A stretch of DNA of 64,000 nt from an archaeon (GTDB lineage Archaea; Methanobacteriota_B; Thermococci; Methanofastidiosales; NM3), in the NCBI GenBank assembly GCA_004212155.1, contig RXIG01000028.1:32812-96811 (forward strand). Direction: 5' to 3'. The notes under the pieces are model-generated. The model saw nothing but the letters and a program-made list of their open reading frames with translations. It made no database searches and was not told the DNA's origin. Position 1 is the stretch's first letter. Each line of letters opens with the position of its first letter. This document shows positions 44,347 to 52,984 of the stretch, piece after piece. A program made the position numbers and the translations under genes.

Positions 44347-45350
44347 TGCATCCTGTCTTCGATGTGCTCAAGAAAGACGAACGCGACCAACTGCGGTCCC
44401 GGACGGACCAACGATTCGAGTCACCCATGCTTGCTACGCTTACCCATGATTTCTTCTCCGACAAAAACTGGATCTACGAGCGCAAGCTCGATGGGGAACG
44501 CTGCATCGCAAAAAACGATGGCTCGCCTGTCAAGCTCCTTTCACGCAATCACAAGGATATAACCGTAAGCTACCCGGAGGTGCGTGACGCCCTCTCACGA
44601 CAGGGGGCACCTTCTTTTTTGGTCGATGGGGAGATCGTGGCCTTTGAAGATGGCGTCTCAAGCTTTTCCGCTCTCCAGAGCCGTATGCACGTCAAGGATG
44701 AAGATGAGGCGCGACAAACGGGCATACGCGTGTTCTACTACATCTTCGACGTATTGTACGTCGATGGGTACGATGTCACGCAGATAGCGCTCAGGTCACG
44801 AAAATCCCTTCTTAGAAAGCTGTTCATGTATGAATCTCCCCTTCGGTACACACAGCATCGAAACGAGGATGGCATCGCATACTATCACGAGGCATGTGCA
44901 AAGGGGTGGGAAGGCATCATCGCAAAAGACGCCCGCAGTGCCTATGTCCAGACCCGTTCGAGGAAATGGCTCAAGTTCAAGTGCATACACCAGCAGGAGT
45001 TCGTCATCGGGGGATACACCGAACCCGGCGGCAAGCGCACGGGATTCGGTGCGCTGCTCTTAGGATATTACAACGAAGACGAGTTGCGATACGCCGGAAA
45101 GGTGGGAACGGGATTTGACGAGAAGCTGTTGGCAACGCTTGGCTCAACGCTTTTGTCACTTGAACGTTCGCGATCTCCCTTCTCCGACGAGGTCGATGAA
45201 CGTGGCGTGCACTGGGTCGAGCCAACGCTCGTGGCAGAGGTTGGGTTCACGGAATGGACCAGTCATGGAAAACTGCGCCATCCGCGATTCCTTGGATTGA
45301 GGAGGGACAAGCCCGCTCACGACGTCATTCGCGAAGAGGGGGGCACATGA
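44346..45350 (+). CDS. ligD-LIG: LigD-type ATP-dependent DNA ligase, stand-alone
   Basis: 334 residues. Catalytic motif I YERKLDGERC with the adenylated Lys at residue 47; motif III FLVDGEIVAF near 97; motif IV EGIIAKDARSAY near 200; motif V WLKFKCIHQQEFVIGGY near 220, then an OB-fold domain with VEPTLVAEVGFTEWT. This is the LigD ligase family, distinct from the replicative archaeal LigA-type ligase. It seals double-strand breaks prepared by the other two proteins of the operon. Start ATG overlaps the upstream stop. Confidence 0.93.
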   Translation: MHPVFDVLKKDERDQLRSRTDQRFESPMLATLTHDFFSDKNWIYERKLDGERCIAKNDGSPVKLLSRNHKDITVSYPEVRDALSRQGAPSFLVDGEIVAFEDGVSSFSALQSRMHVKDEDEARQTGIRVFYYIFDVLYVDGYDVTQIALRSRKSLLRKLFMYESPLRYTQHRNEDGIAYYHEACAKGWEGIIAKDARSAYVQTRSRKWLKFKCIHQQEFVIGGYTEPGGKRTGFGALLLGYYNEDELRYAGKVGTGFDEKLLATLGSTLLSLERSRSPFSDEVDERGVHWVEPTLVAEVGFTEWTSHGKLRHPRFLGLRRDKPAHDVIREEGGT

Positions 45351-46276
45351 TGGGCACGATACGCATGGGACCGTACACTATCGAGACCTCGCATGAGGAC
45401 AAGGTGATTTACCCCGATATCGGTGCGACCAAGGGGGAGGTCATTGACTACTACCGTTCCATCGCGGACACGATGATACCACACATGCGCGAGCGGCCGC
45501 TCACAATGCACCGATTTCCTGAAGGCATCAAGGGCGAGGATTTCTACCAAAAGGAGGCGCCGGATCATTTCCCCGACTGGATAGACCGGGTCGAGATACC
45601 GAAGCGTGAAGGCGGCTCGAACATACAGGTCATATGCTCTAACGCAGCAACGCTTGTGTATGTGGCCAATCAAGGTTCCATCACCAACCACGTCTGGCTG
45701 AGCCGCATGGAAAGGCTTGAATATCCTGACAAGCTCGTATTTGACCTCGACCCGCCCTCGCGATCAGGGCAGCGGGCCGTGCGAGCGGCCGCACTGGCCC
45801 TCAGGGAGCTTCTCACATCCCTTGACATGTATCCTTTCGTCATGACAACGGGCTCCCGGGGCATGCACGTTGTCGTACCGCTGCGAAGGGAGCACGACTT
45901 TGATCATGTCAGGGAGTTCTCACTCCAGGTTGCCAAGGCAGTCGTCAACGACCATCCCGCGGAGTTTACCATCGAGCACAGAAAGGAAAAGCGCAAGGGC
46001 CGGCTCTTCCTCGATTACCTGCGCAATGCATACGCGCAGACATCCGTGGCCCCCTACTCGCTTCGCGCAAGAAAGGGCGCGCCCGTTGCCGCGCCCGTAC
46101 ACTGGTACGAGGTCGAGGATGGCAGCGTTGGCCCGCAAACGTTTTCCATCGACACGATCCTTGCACGCGTCGAGGAGGAAGGGGACCCATGGAATGGCTT
46201 CGGTCGTCATGCCCGTTCCATGAACAAAGCACGGAAAAAGGTCGCCTCAAAGCTCGACGAGACACGGGGTGAATGA
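45347..46276 (+). CDS. ligD-POL: LigD-type primase-polymerase, stand-alone
   Basis: 309 residues of the archaeo-eukaryotic primase superfamily, LigD PolDom branch. The metal-binding pair is D133 and D135 in VFDLDPPS; TTGSRGMHVVVPL supplies the SxH nucleotide-binding motif and FLDYLRNAY the third carboxylate region. PolDom fills ends with ribonucleotides during end joining. Start overlaps the ligase stop (ATGATGG); ATG 45350 is the alternative. Ku is not encoded in the window. Confidence 0.93.
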   Translation: MMGTIRMGPYTIETSHEDKVIYPDIGATKGEVIDYYRSIADTMIPHMRERPLTMHRFPEGIKGEDFYQKEAPDHFPDWIDRVEIPKREGGSNIQVICSNAATLVYVANQGSITNHVWLSRMERLEYPDKLVFDLDPPSRSGQRAVRAAALALRELLTSLDMYPFVMTTGSRGMHVVVPLRREHDFDHVREFSLQVAKAVVNDHPAEFTIEHRKEKRKGRLFLDYLRNAYAQTSVAPYSLRARKGAPVAAPVHWYEVEDGSVGPQTFSIDTILARVEEEGDPWNGFGRHARSMNKARKKVASKLDETRGE

Positions 46277-46279
46277 AGC

Positions 46280-46645
46280 ATGGCACACCAAGACCCCCCA
46301 TCCGGCGAACTGAGAGGAACGATCATCGAGGCGTTGTGCGGAGCGGCGCTTGGCATCGTTGCCCCTCGGGTCGTGATGCATGCGTATTCGCGCCTCATGC
46401 ACCATTTCTCGCATTGGGACGTTGTTTCCTTTTTCTCGCTGGACGCATGGGAATTGTCTGTAAACTACTTGTTCTTGCCAGTGCTTCTCGCAGCGACAGG
46501 TCTTGTTGCCGTATTCATGGCTCGCGGGGCAGGATTCGGAAGAACGTATCATGTTGCGTTTGTCGCGGCGTTTGTCATCACTGGATGGGAATTGCTCTAT
46601 GCGCTGTTTGTCGTGCTCAGCCTGTCGATAAAATATGCGCTGTAA
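46280..46645 (+). CDS. Membrane protein of unknown function downstream of the LigD operon
   Basis: 121 residues beginning three bases after the polymerase stop. Three hydrophobic segments are visible, about 16-36, 60-82 and 92-116, with many His and aromatic residues between. No family recognised. Its position suggests co-transcription with the end-joining genes but I see nothing linking it to DNA repair. Confidence 0.6.
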   Translation: MAHQDPPSGELRGTIIEALCGAALGIVAPRVVMHAYSRLMHHFSHWDVVSFFSLDAWELSVNYLFLPVLLAATGLVAVFMARGAGFGRTYHVAFVAAFVITGWELLYALFVVLSLSIKYAL

Positions 46646-46649
46646 AAGA

Positions 46650-46764
46650 TGGCGCCGAGGTAGGGATTTGAACCCTAGCTGTGCGAGGCACAATCAGATT
46701 TCCCGTCAGCTTTCCCGGTTAGATCTCGAGTCTGACGCGTTTGACCTGGCTCTGCCACCTCGGC
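46650..46764 (-). tRNA. tRNA-Ser (CGA) with intron
   Basis: Acceptor GCCGAGG pairs with CCTCGGC; discriminator G as usual for serine; CCA is encoded (46650-46652). Anticodon stem TCAGA/TCTGA; loop begins CTCGAG, anticodon CGA. A 25-base intron (46700-46724) follows position 37. The long variable arm TTGTGC-CTC-GCACAG confirms a class II tRNA, and the T arm is TAGGG/CCCTA around TTCAAAT. Confidence 0.9.
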
Positions 46765-46876
46765 CCAAACGATAGTTTTCCTCATGTTCTTTTAAACCTT
46801 TTGGAAGCACCGGCGCATGCCACGATCGAACATATATTCAGTTATATTTATTAGCGTATCATGCCGAGTGCACACC

Positions 46877-47650
46877 ATGAGCGATGATTATCTTATCAAT
46901 GTGTCAAACATAAAGAAGACATATGGCGATGTCGAAGCCTTGCGGGATGTTTCGATTAGCGTACGAAAGGGTGAGACATTCGGGCTCCTGGGCCCAAACG
47001 GAGCAGGGAAGACAACACTTGTCCGCATCCTCTGCGGAGTTCTCACCGCCACGGCTGGACAGGGCACCGTCGATGGCAACGACATATATCGTCAGCGCGA
47101 GGCCATCAAGCTGGTCACCGGCCTTCTCCCTGAAAATCCCGGAACGTACGAGGACCTCACCGCAAGCGAGTTTCTCGCGTTCGTCGGAGAGCTCTATGGA
47201 CTTGGAAAGGACAAGATTATCCAACGAACAGACGATCTGTTGCGCCTGTTCGACCTCGACCATCGAAAGAACGACCTTATCTCGGGGTTCTCTTCGGGCA
47301 TGAGGCAAAAGGTCATGCTGGCCTCAACGCTTATACACAATCCGCCTATAATATTCCTCGATGAGCCGACGTCCGCGCTCGACCCGACCGTGGCCCGCAC
47401 GGTCAAGGATATCATCCTCTCGCTCTCGAAGGAGGCGCACCGAACGATCGTCGTCTCAACGCATCAGCTCCCGCTCGCGCAGGAGGTCTGCGACAGGATC
47501 GCCATCCTCAATGAGGGAGAGATACTCGCCATCGGCTCACCCAAGGAGCTTATGGAACAATCGGGCACATCATCGCTTGAGGATGCGTTCTTCACGATAA
47601 CGGGCCTTGAGCGAAAGGATGTGGAGATACTTCTTGAATGGGGTATGTAG
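46877..47650 (+). CDS. ABC transporter ATP-binding protein
   Basis: 257 residues. Walker A GPNGAGKT near residue 43, signature FSSGMRQKVMLASTL near 137, Walker B IIFLDEPTSALDP, and the switch STHQLPLAQEVCDRIAIL. It pairs with the directly adjacent large permease. I chose ATG 46877, about 30 bases after a TATA-like GTTATATTTATTAG; the frame is open from 46817 without supporting signals. Confidence 0.92.
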   Translation: MSDDYLINVSNIKKTYGDVEALRDVSISVRKGETFGLLGPNGAGKTTLVRILCGVLTATAGQGTVDGNDIYRQREAIKLVTGLLPENPGTYEDLTASEFLAFVGELYGLGKDKIIQRTDDLLRLFDLDHRKNDLISGFSSGMRQKVMLASTLIHNPPIIFLDEPTSALDPTVARTVKDIILSLSKEAHRTIVVSTHQLPLAQEVCDRIAILNEGEILAIGSPKELMEQSGTSSLEDAFFTITGLERKDVEILLEWGM

Positions 47651-49237
47651 ATGACCGGCTGGATAACGATTGGCAAGTACTCGATGCGCCTCAATCTGGG
47701 ACGGCTCTACCGGCAACGGCGCATCTTCGTCCCGATCCTTGCAGTGGTCTACCTTGCATTTGCCGCTGGATTCAAGGTATTCCTCGATACGAATCCTGAC
47801 AACGTCATCGTGGATTTTTTGTCCAACGAGGTGCTCTTTGCGACGCTGATGGACCTCTTGCTGCTCTACTTGTTCATCTACCTGGTGATCATCCATGTCT
47901 TTACAGGGATACGCAAACAGGACAAATCAAGTATTGAGTTGCTTCTTTCGACCCCCATAAGCTCACAGGACATCGTTCTCGGTGAGACGGTGGCAATGCT
48001 TCCCACATACCTCATCATCCTGCCGTTCGTCCTCATCCCGTTGGCACTCATAGGATACGTCAGTGCGGGCGTTGGCATTGTCGGCGTTTTGCTCATCATC
48101 CTCTCGCAACTGTTACTCTTCGTCGTTGCCATCGGCATTGGTGCCATCATCCTTGCACTCATCCAATCGAGCATCCAGCGCATGAAGGCGAGCAAGTACT
48201 TCAGACTCCTCGCTTCACTGCTCGGCGCAGGCATCTACATCTCGATATACTCACTGAACTCATGGCTCGATACGGCAAGCTCGATCACCCAAAATCCTGT
48301 CTTTTCATACCTTCCCACCTCGCTATCGAGCAACATCATCTACTCGCAGGTGCTTGGTGTGGGAGTATCGCCCTCACTGTTGGAAAGTTTTGCCTTGCTT
48401 CTACTGTGGATTGTTGTCATCTACCGTGTCGGTATCCGTTTCGCCGGACGGGCATACTCCCTTGAACGCGAACTCTCGCACGGACATGTGGAGATAAAAG
48501 GAGAGAACATCCTCCTCAGGGCGGTACGCCGCGTACTCCCAGGCTCTCAGCGTGAGAAGGTAATCACCCACTTCAAGCTTTTCTTCAGGGACTCGTACAA
48601 CTTCTCCACGAACATATACATCATGATCATAGCCTACTTCATCCCTGCGTTCATCGTTTGGAACTCGCAAAACGATGCCGAGGCGCTACTGCCGCTCTAC
48701 ACCATCGAGATGCTCATCATCCCCGTCTTCGTCTCCATCATGCTGCTTTCTATGTTCTACCTCTCTCGAGATGCTCTGTGGCTCTGGAAGAAGGCGCCAA
48801 ACGGTATCGACAATTTCATCAAGAGCAAGTGGATACAGACGTATATGCTCAGTTTCGTCTTCCTCCCTGTCCCCTTTGTCGCAGGGTTCATCGTTGGCAC
48901 CGACAAGGTACCTGTTTCCCTCATGTTCTCGACGATGGTGTGGCTGCTTCTTGTCAATGCGTTTGCCGTCTCCTATGGCATCTTCGTCAATACGATGAAT
49001 CCCTCGATGACCATCCGTGGCGGCAAGGCAACGATGAACTCGCTTGTCACCACGTTCTCGCTTCTCCTTATCATCATCGGTACGGCGCTCCTTCTTGCGT
49101 TCACCAACATCTTCCCTGAAGACTTTAATATATGGAGACACCTATTAGTAGGCATAGCGTTGGGAGGAGCACTCAATGTGTTGGGATTCTTCTTCCTCTC
49201 CCTAGCTCGTCAGAAGATCAAGACAATACTGGATTGA
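47651..49237 (+). CDS. ABC-2 family permease, large form
   Basis: 528 residues with roughly twelve transmembrane helices in two halves, separated by a soluble segment at about 265-310. The first half contains RKQDKSSIELLLSTPISSQDIVLGETVAML near residue 90, the coupling helix seen in ABC-2 type permeases such as those of the NatB and gliding-motility groups. Start follows the ATPase stop directly. Substrate unknown. Confidence 0.85.
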   Translation: MTGWITIGKYSMRLNLGRLYRQRRIFVPILAVVYLAFAAGFKVFLDTNPDNVIVDFLSNEVLFATLMDLLLLYLFIYLVIIHVFTGIRKQDKSSIELLLSTPISSQDIVLGETVAMLPTYLIILPFVLIPLALIGYVSAGVGIVGVLLIILSQLLLFVVAIGIGAIILALIQSSIQRMKASKYFRLLASLLGAGIYISIYSLNSWLDTASSITQNPVFSYLPTSLSSNIIYSQVLGVGVSPSLLESFALLLLWIVVIYRVGIRFAGRAYSLERELSHGHVEIKGENILLRAVRRVLPGSQREKVITHFKLFFRDSYNFSTNIYIMIIAYFIPAFIVWNSQNDAEALLPLYTIEMLIIPVFVSIMLLSMFYLSRDALWLWKKAPNGIDNFIKSKWIQTYMLSFVFLPVPFVAGFIVGTDKVPVSLMFSTMVWLLLVNAFAVSYGIFVNTMNPSMTIRGGKATMNSLVTTFSLLLIIIGTALLLAFTNIFPEDFNIWRHLLVGIALGGALNVLGFFFLSLARQKIKTILD

Positions 49238-49941
49238 TGGCGATGGGTGTCGAACGTTGGTCGAAACAGAAAAAACCGCTTCGCATCATGCGGGTGGAGA
49301 TGGTGTCTATTGATGAGATATTGCCGCACGAACACATCATCGAGGAGGAGATAGAGTCGTTTTGCGCAAGCCTCGAACGCAAGGGTGTCTTCTTCAGACC
49401 AATACTGCTTGACAAAAAGACCCACGTGGTGCTCGATGGACATCACAGGGTAGAGGGCCTTCGCCGACTCGGCGCAAAGAGCATCCCGGCGGTCCTCATC
49501 GATTACGCCAACGACGATGAGATGGAAGTTCACACTTGGTATCCGATCGTGTGGGAGGACCGCGACAAGGTGGTCTCCGTCCTTGAGGGAGACGCCAAGG
49601 TCGAGCATATGGGGGAAAGCGAGGCCCTGACCACTGTGAACGACGGCTCGGCCACGTTTTGCACACTTCCTCCCCGTGATGGCGACGTCATTGTCATCAC
49701 GGGCGTGCACGAGACGCTGCTTGAGCGCCTCATGGAGGCGTTTTCCGTCGAATACTGTGATACGGCCGATATGGCCAACCAAATCGGGGACAAAGGTGTC
49801 TTGCTCTACCGCAGGGACCCGACAAAGGAAGAAGTGATACGTCATGCCAAGGAGGGCGACCTCTTGCCCCCAAAGACGACTCGCCACCACCTCCCCTACC
49901 GGTACCAGGATATCAGGGTGCCGCTTTCAAAACTTTTCTGA
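49237..49941 (+). CDS. ParB/Srx-fold protein, candidate free-serine kinase (SerK-like)
   Basis: 234 residues. The N-terminal 95 residues have the ParB/sulfiredoxin fold: VEMVSIDEILPHEHIIEEEIESFCASL, then PILLDKKTHVVLDGHHRVEGLRRLGA. There is no helix-turn-helix, so it is not a partition protein. The same architecture and length occur in the ADP-dependent serine kinase SerK of Thermococcus and in SbnI, where the Glu of the LxPHE segment and the DGHHR loop are catalytic; both are present here. This would make O-phosphoserine for cysteine or cofactor synthesis, but the assignment is by motif only. It overlaps the permease stop by one base; ATG 49243 is an alternative. Confidence 0.65.
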   Translation: MAMGVERWSKQKKPLRIMRVEMVSIDEILPHEHIIEEEIESFCASLERKGVFFRPILLDKKTHVVLDGHHRVEGLRRLGAKSIPAVLIDYANDDEMEVHTWYPIVWEDRDKVVSVLEGDAKVEHMGESEALTTVNDGSATFCTLPPRDGDVIVITGVHETLLERLMEAFSVEYCDTADMANQIGDKGVLLYRRDPTKEEVIRHAKEGDLLPPKTTRHHLPYRYQDIRVPLSKLF

Positions 49942-49953
49942 GGTGGAGCTTCC

Positions 49954-52164
49954 ATGCTCATATTGCGCATATTCGGAACGGTACAGGGCGTGGGATTCAG
50001 GCCATTCATATGGCGCCTTGCAACGTCTGAGCATCTCACGGGCTACGTGCTCAACAAGGGGGGGTACGTCGAGGTTGCCCTCGAGGGTGACACTTCACAC
50101 ATCGAGTCTTTCGTTTCGCGCTTGCCCAAAGAATTGCCCCCCAGGGCGCATATAGATTCGATCGAAAGGGATCGTGTCGAGGATGCGCAGTTTTCCGCGT
50201 TTACCATCCGACACTCGGAGTCTTCCCACTCCTCGCTCCCCTCCGGGATACCTCCCGACATCACCCTCTGTGACAAATGCCGTGATGAGCTTTTCACCAG
50301 CGGGGACCGCAGGCATCACTACCCCTTCATCAACTGTACTGACTGTGGTCCGCGATTTACCATCGTGTCCCGGGTGCCATACGACCGTGTGCACACCACT
50401 ATGCAGCAGTTCCCCATGTGCGAGCGCTGCCGCGAAGAGTACGAGTCGCCCAGGGACAGGAGATACCATGCTGAGCCCATCGCATGCCCCGTTTGTGGTC
50501 CGCACTATGCGCTCCTGTCGCGCGGTGGCAAGCAGCATGCAGGGCCCATCGCCGCCGTCGCGCGTCTTATCGACAACGGCGAGATCGTTGCCATCAAGGG
50601 ATACGGCGGATTCCATATCGCATGCGATGCAACGAGCGAGACGGTCCTGGCAAAATTGCGAACGCTCCTAGAAAGGCCCTACCAACCCTTTGCCCTTATG
50701 GCGCGCGACAGTCGTGTGCTTGATGGTGAACTCGAGGTAGACGCTGATGAACACGAGCATCTCACATCGCCTGCAGCCCCGATCGTCGTCCTGGAGCGCA
50801 CAGCCTCGTCGACACTGCCCCCATCCGTCGCCCCAGGCCTCTCGACGATCGGCGTCGTCCTCCCATACGCACCCATACACTACCTCCTTTTCTCCCACCT
50901 TTCAACACCGTTTGTCGTCATGACGTCTGCAAACTATCCTGGCAATCCGATGATCACGACGTTCGAGGATGCCCGTTCCCGACTTGGATGCATCGATCAT
51001 TTCCTCACGCACGACCTTACCATCATGAATCGCTGCGACGATTCCGTCGTCCGCAACAACAAGTTCATCAGGCGTTCTCGAGGGTTCGTGCCCTCGACTC
51101 TTCCCATCCCTTCCTCGCGCACGCTCCTTGCGCTCGGAGCAGAGCTCAACAACGTCGTGGCGCTTTCAAAGAACGGGCACTGCATGCTTTCACAGCATAT
51201 CGGCGACACCTCGAACTGGTCCGTGATGGAGGTCGGCATCGATGCCATCGAACGGATGTTCGAGCTCTTTGACCTCTCGTTTGATAGGATAGACCACATC
51301 ATCTGCGACATGCACCCGCACTACACGACATCGCGTGTCGCGCGGACGTGGTCTCGGGATGAGGACGTGCCGCTGATTGAGGTACAGCACCACAAGGCGC
51401 ACTGCTATGCACTCGTTGCCGAACACGGCATCGATGAGATGCTGTGCGTGAGCGCTGACGGCATGGGGTACGGCGAGGATGGAACGATATGGGGGGGCGA
51501 GCTCTTCTATACCGACGGAAGCTCAACCCATACCGAACGCCTCGCGCATCTGGAAAACGTCCCCCTCCCCGGCGGAGACCGGGCGACGTACCACCCTCTC
51601 CGCATGCTCATACCGTTCCTGGACGACGACGCGATGGTGCGGTATGCTCACCACTTCCCGAGGGGTATGGACGAGATAGGGGACATCCGCAAGACGATGC
51701 ACCGTTCGCCTGTCACATCATCGTGTGGCCGCATTCTCGACGCTGTCGCCGCGATGCTCGAGCTCTCGGTCAAGCGCACGTACGAGGGAGAGGGCCCCAT
51801 GCGCCTCGAGTCGCTGGCCATGAGGGGCTACGACCTCGGTGTTCCCATCGAGGTGGAGGGGGACACCATTCTGACCAGCCCGTTCATGCAACGGCTCCAC
51901 GACCTTATGGGTCGCGCTCGTCCGCAGGACATTGCCATGACGGCCCACGTATCGTTGGCTCGCGCCTTCGCCGATGCGTGTGCAGCGCATGACGACCTTC
52001 ACGTGCCGGTCGGTTTTACCGGCGGCGTCGCCATTAACAAGATCATGTCCGATATCCTTCGCATTGAGTGCGAACGCCGTGGCGTGCAGTTCTTCGAGCA
52101 TCGCAAGGTGCCACCAGGCGACGGCGGCATCAGCTACGGTCAGTCGTGCATGCGCGACCTCTGA
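49954..52164 (+). CDS. hypF: Carbamoyltransferase HypF
   Basis: 736 residues with all four domains in order: acylphosphatase (1-90, VQGVGFRPFIWRLA), paired C4 zinc fingers (about 105-180, CDKCRDEL, CTDCGPRF, CERCREEY, CPVCGPH), a YrdC-like domain (about 200-370, AIKGYGGFHIACDA) and the Kae1-like carbamoyltransferase part (about 385-736, HHKAHCYALVAEHG). It loads carbamoyl phosphate-derived carbamoyl onto HypE for the CN ligands of NiFe-hydrogenase. It lies apart from hypE and hypAB. The ATG follows a weak GAGGTGGAG site. Confidence 0.96.
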   Translation: MLILRIFGTVQGVGFRPFIWRLATSEHLTGYVLNKGGYVEVALEGDTSHIESFVSRLPKELPPRAHIDSIERDRVEDAQFSAFTIRHSESSHSSLPSGIPPDITLCDKCRDELFTSGDRRHHYPFINCTDCGPRFTIVSRVPYDRVHTTMQQFPMCERCREEYESPRDRRYHAEPIACPVCGPHYALLSRGGKQHAGPIAAVARLIDNGEIVAIKGYGGFHIACDATSETVLAKLRTLLERPYQPFALMARDSRVLDGELEVDADEHEHLTSPAAPIVVLERTASSTLPPSVAPGLSTIGVVLPYAPIHYLLFSHLSTPFVVMTSANYPGNPMITTFEDARSRLGCIDHFLTHDLTIMNRCDDSVVRNNKFIRRSRGFVPSTLPIPSSRTLLALGAELNNVVALSKNGHCMLSQHIGDTSNWSVMEVGIDAIERMFELFDLSFDRIDHIICDMHPHYTTSRVARTWSRDEDVPLIEVQHHKAHCYALVAEHGIDEMLCVSADGMGYGEDGTIWGGELFYTDGSSTHTERLAHLENVPLPGGDRATYHPLRMLIPFLDDDAMVRYAHHFPRGMDEIGDIRKTMHRSPVTSSCGRILDAVAAMLELSVKRTYEGEGPMRLESLAMRGYDLGVPIEVEGDTILTSPFMQRLHDLMGRARPQDIAMTAHVSLARAFADACAAHDDLHVPVGFTGGVAINKIMSDILRIECERRGVQFFEHRKVPPGDGGISYGQSCMRDL

Positions 52165-52201
52165 CCGAACGATAAGATATTATATGGCCTGCACATCATC
52201 T

Positions 52202-52984
52202 ATGGACATGGACTTTGTTGCATCGTATCTGTCGCTTCAGGAAAAAAAGGACTCACAGCTTTGCGTGGGCATCGACCCGGCATATCCTGGGCTCAGGCCC
52301 CGACAGACGATCACGTCGCATGGCGATCCGCCGCGCGATATACTCGATTTTTCCTCAACGATCATCGATGAGACCGGCCCCTATGCAGCGTGTTTCAAGC
52401 CAAACCTCCAGTACATCCACCCTCTTGGCATCGAGGAACTCTCCGAGCTCAACGACCGCATTCACGAGCAAAACGCCCTTTCCATACTCGACGTGAAGCT
52501 CTCGGACATCGGGACGAGCAATGATGCATGCTGTTTCTGGGCGCACGAATGCGGCTTTGATGCGATCACCGCATCCCCTTTTCCGGGAAACATCGAGGCT
52601 CTATGGGCCTCATGCAGCGCGCGAGACCTTGGTCTCTTCCTCCTCTGCCTCATGTCTAATCCCGAGGCCGACATGTTCATGAAGGCGCGACTTGGCAAGG
52701 AATATGCCTATGAGCGCATCGCACGGGAGATAGAATCAAACGGCATCACGGGCGCCGTCATCGGCGCGACAATTAGCGAAGAGGATCGCATGAGGCTTGT
52801 CAATACCCTTACGTCCCGTCTCGTACTCGTTCCCGGCATAGGCGCACAGAAGGGTTCGTTTGGCGTGGTGGAATCGTTTGGCAGACGTTGTGTCGTCAAC
52901 GTTTCGCGCGATGTCATCTTTTCGGACGACCCCGCTGCACGTGCCCGCTCGTATCGGGACATGATCAGGGATATCGTTTCCTGA
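52202..52984 (+). CDS. pyrF: Orotidine 5'-phosphate decarboxylase (type 2)
   Basis: 260 residues, longer than the usual 210-residue archaeal enzyme and matching the type 2 subfamily common in actinobacteria and some archaea. Signature: CVGIDPAYPG near residue 22, YAACFKPNLQYIHPLG near 62, and the catalytic ILDVKLSDIGTS near 97. Phosphate binding is by VPGIGAQKGS near 205. Last step of UMP synthesis. The ATG lies about 22 bases after the TATA-like AGATATTATATGG and is probably leaderless; ATG 52208 is an alternative. Convergent with pyrD, overlapping by 20 bases. Confidence 0.92.
   Translation: MDMDFVASYLSLQEKKDSQLCVGIDPAYPGLRPRQTITSHGDPPRDILDFSSTIIDETGPYAACFKPNLQYIHPLGIEELSELNDRIHEQNALSILDVKLSDIGTSNDACCFWAHECGFDAITASPFPGNIEALWASCSARDLGLFLLCLMSNPEADMFMKARLGKEYAYERIAREIESNGITGAVIGATISEEDRMRLVNTLTSRLVLVPGIGAQKGSFGVVESFGRRCVVNVSRDVIFSDDPAARARSYRDMIRDIVS

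Noticed and set aside
46650-46764. tRNA-Leu (GAG) reading of the intron-containing class II tRNA
   Set aside because: The base before GAG would be C instead of the required T33, and the TCAGA/TCTGA stem places CGA as anticodon; the discriminator G also fits serine.
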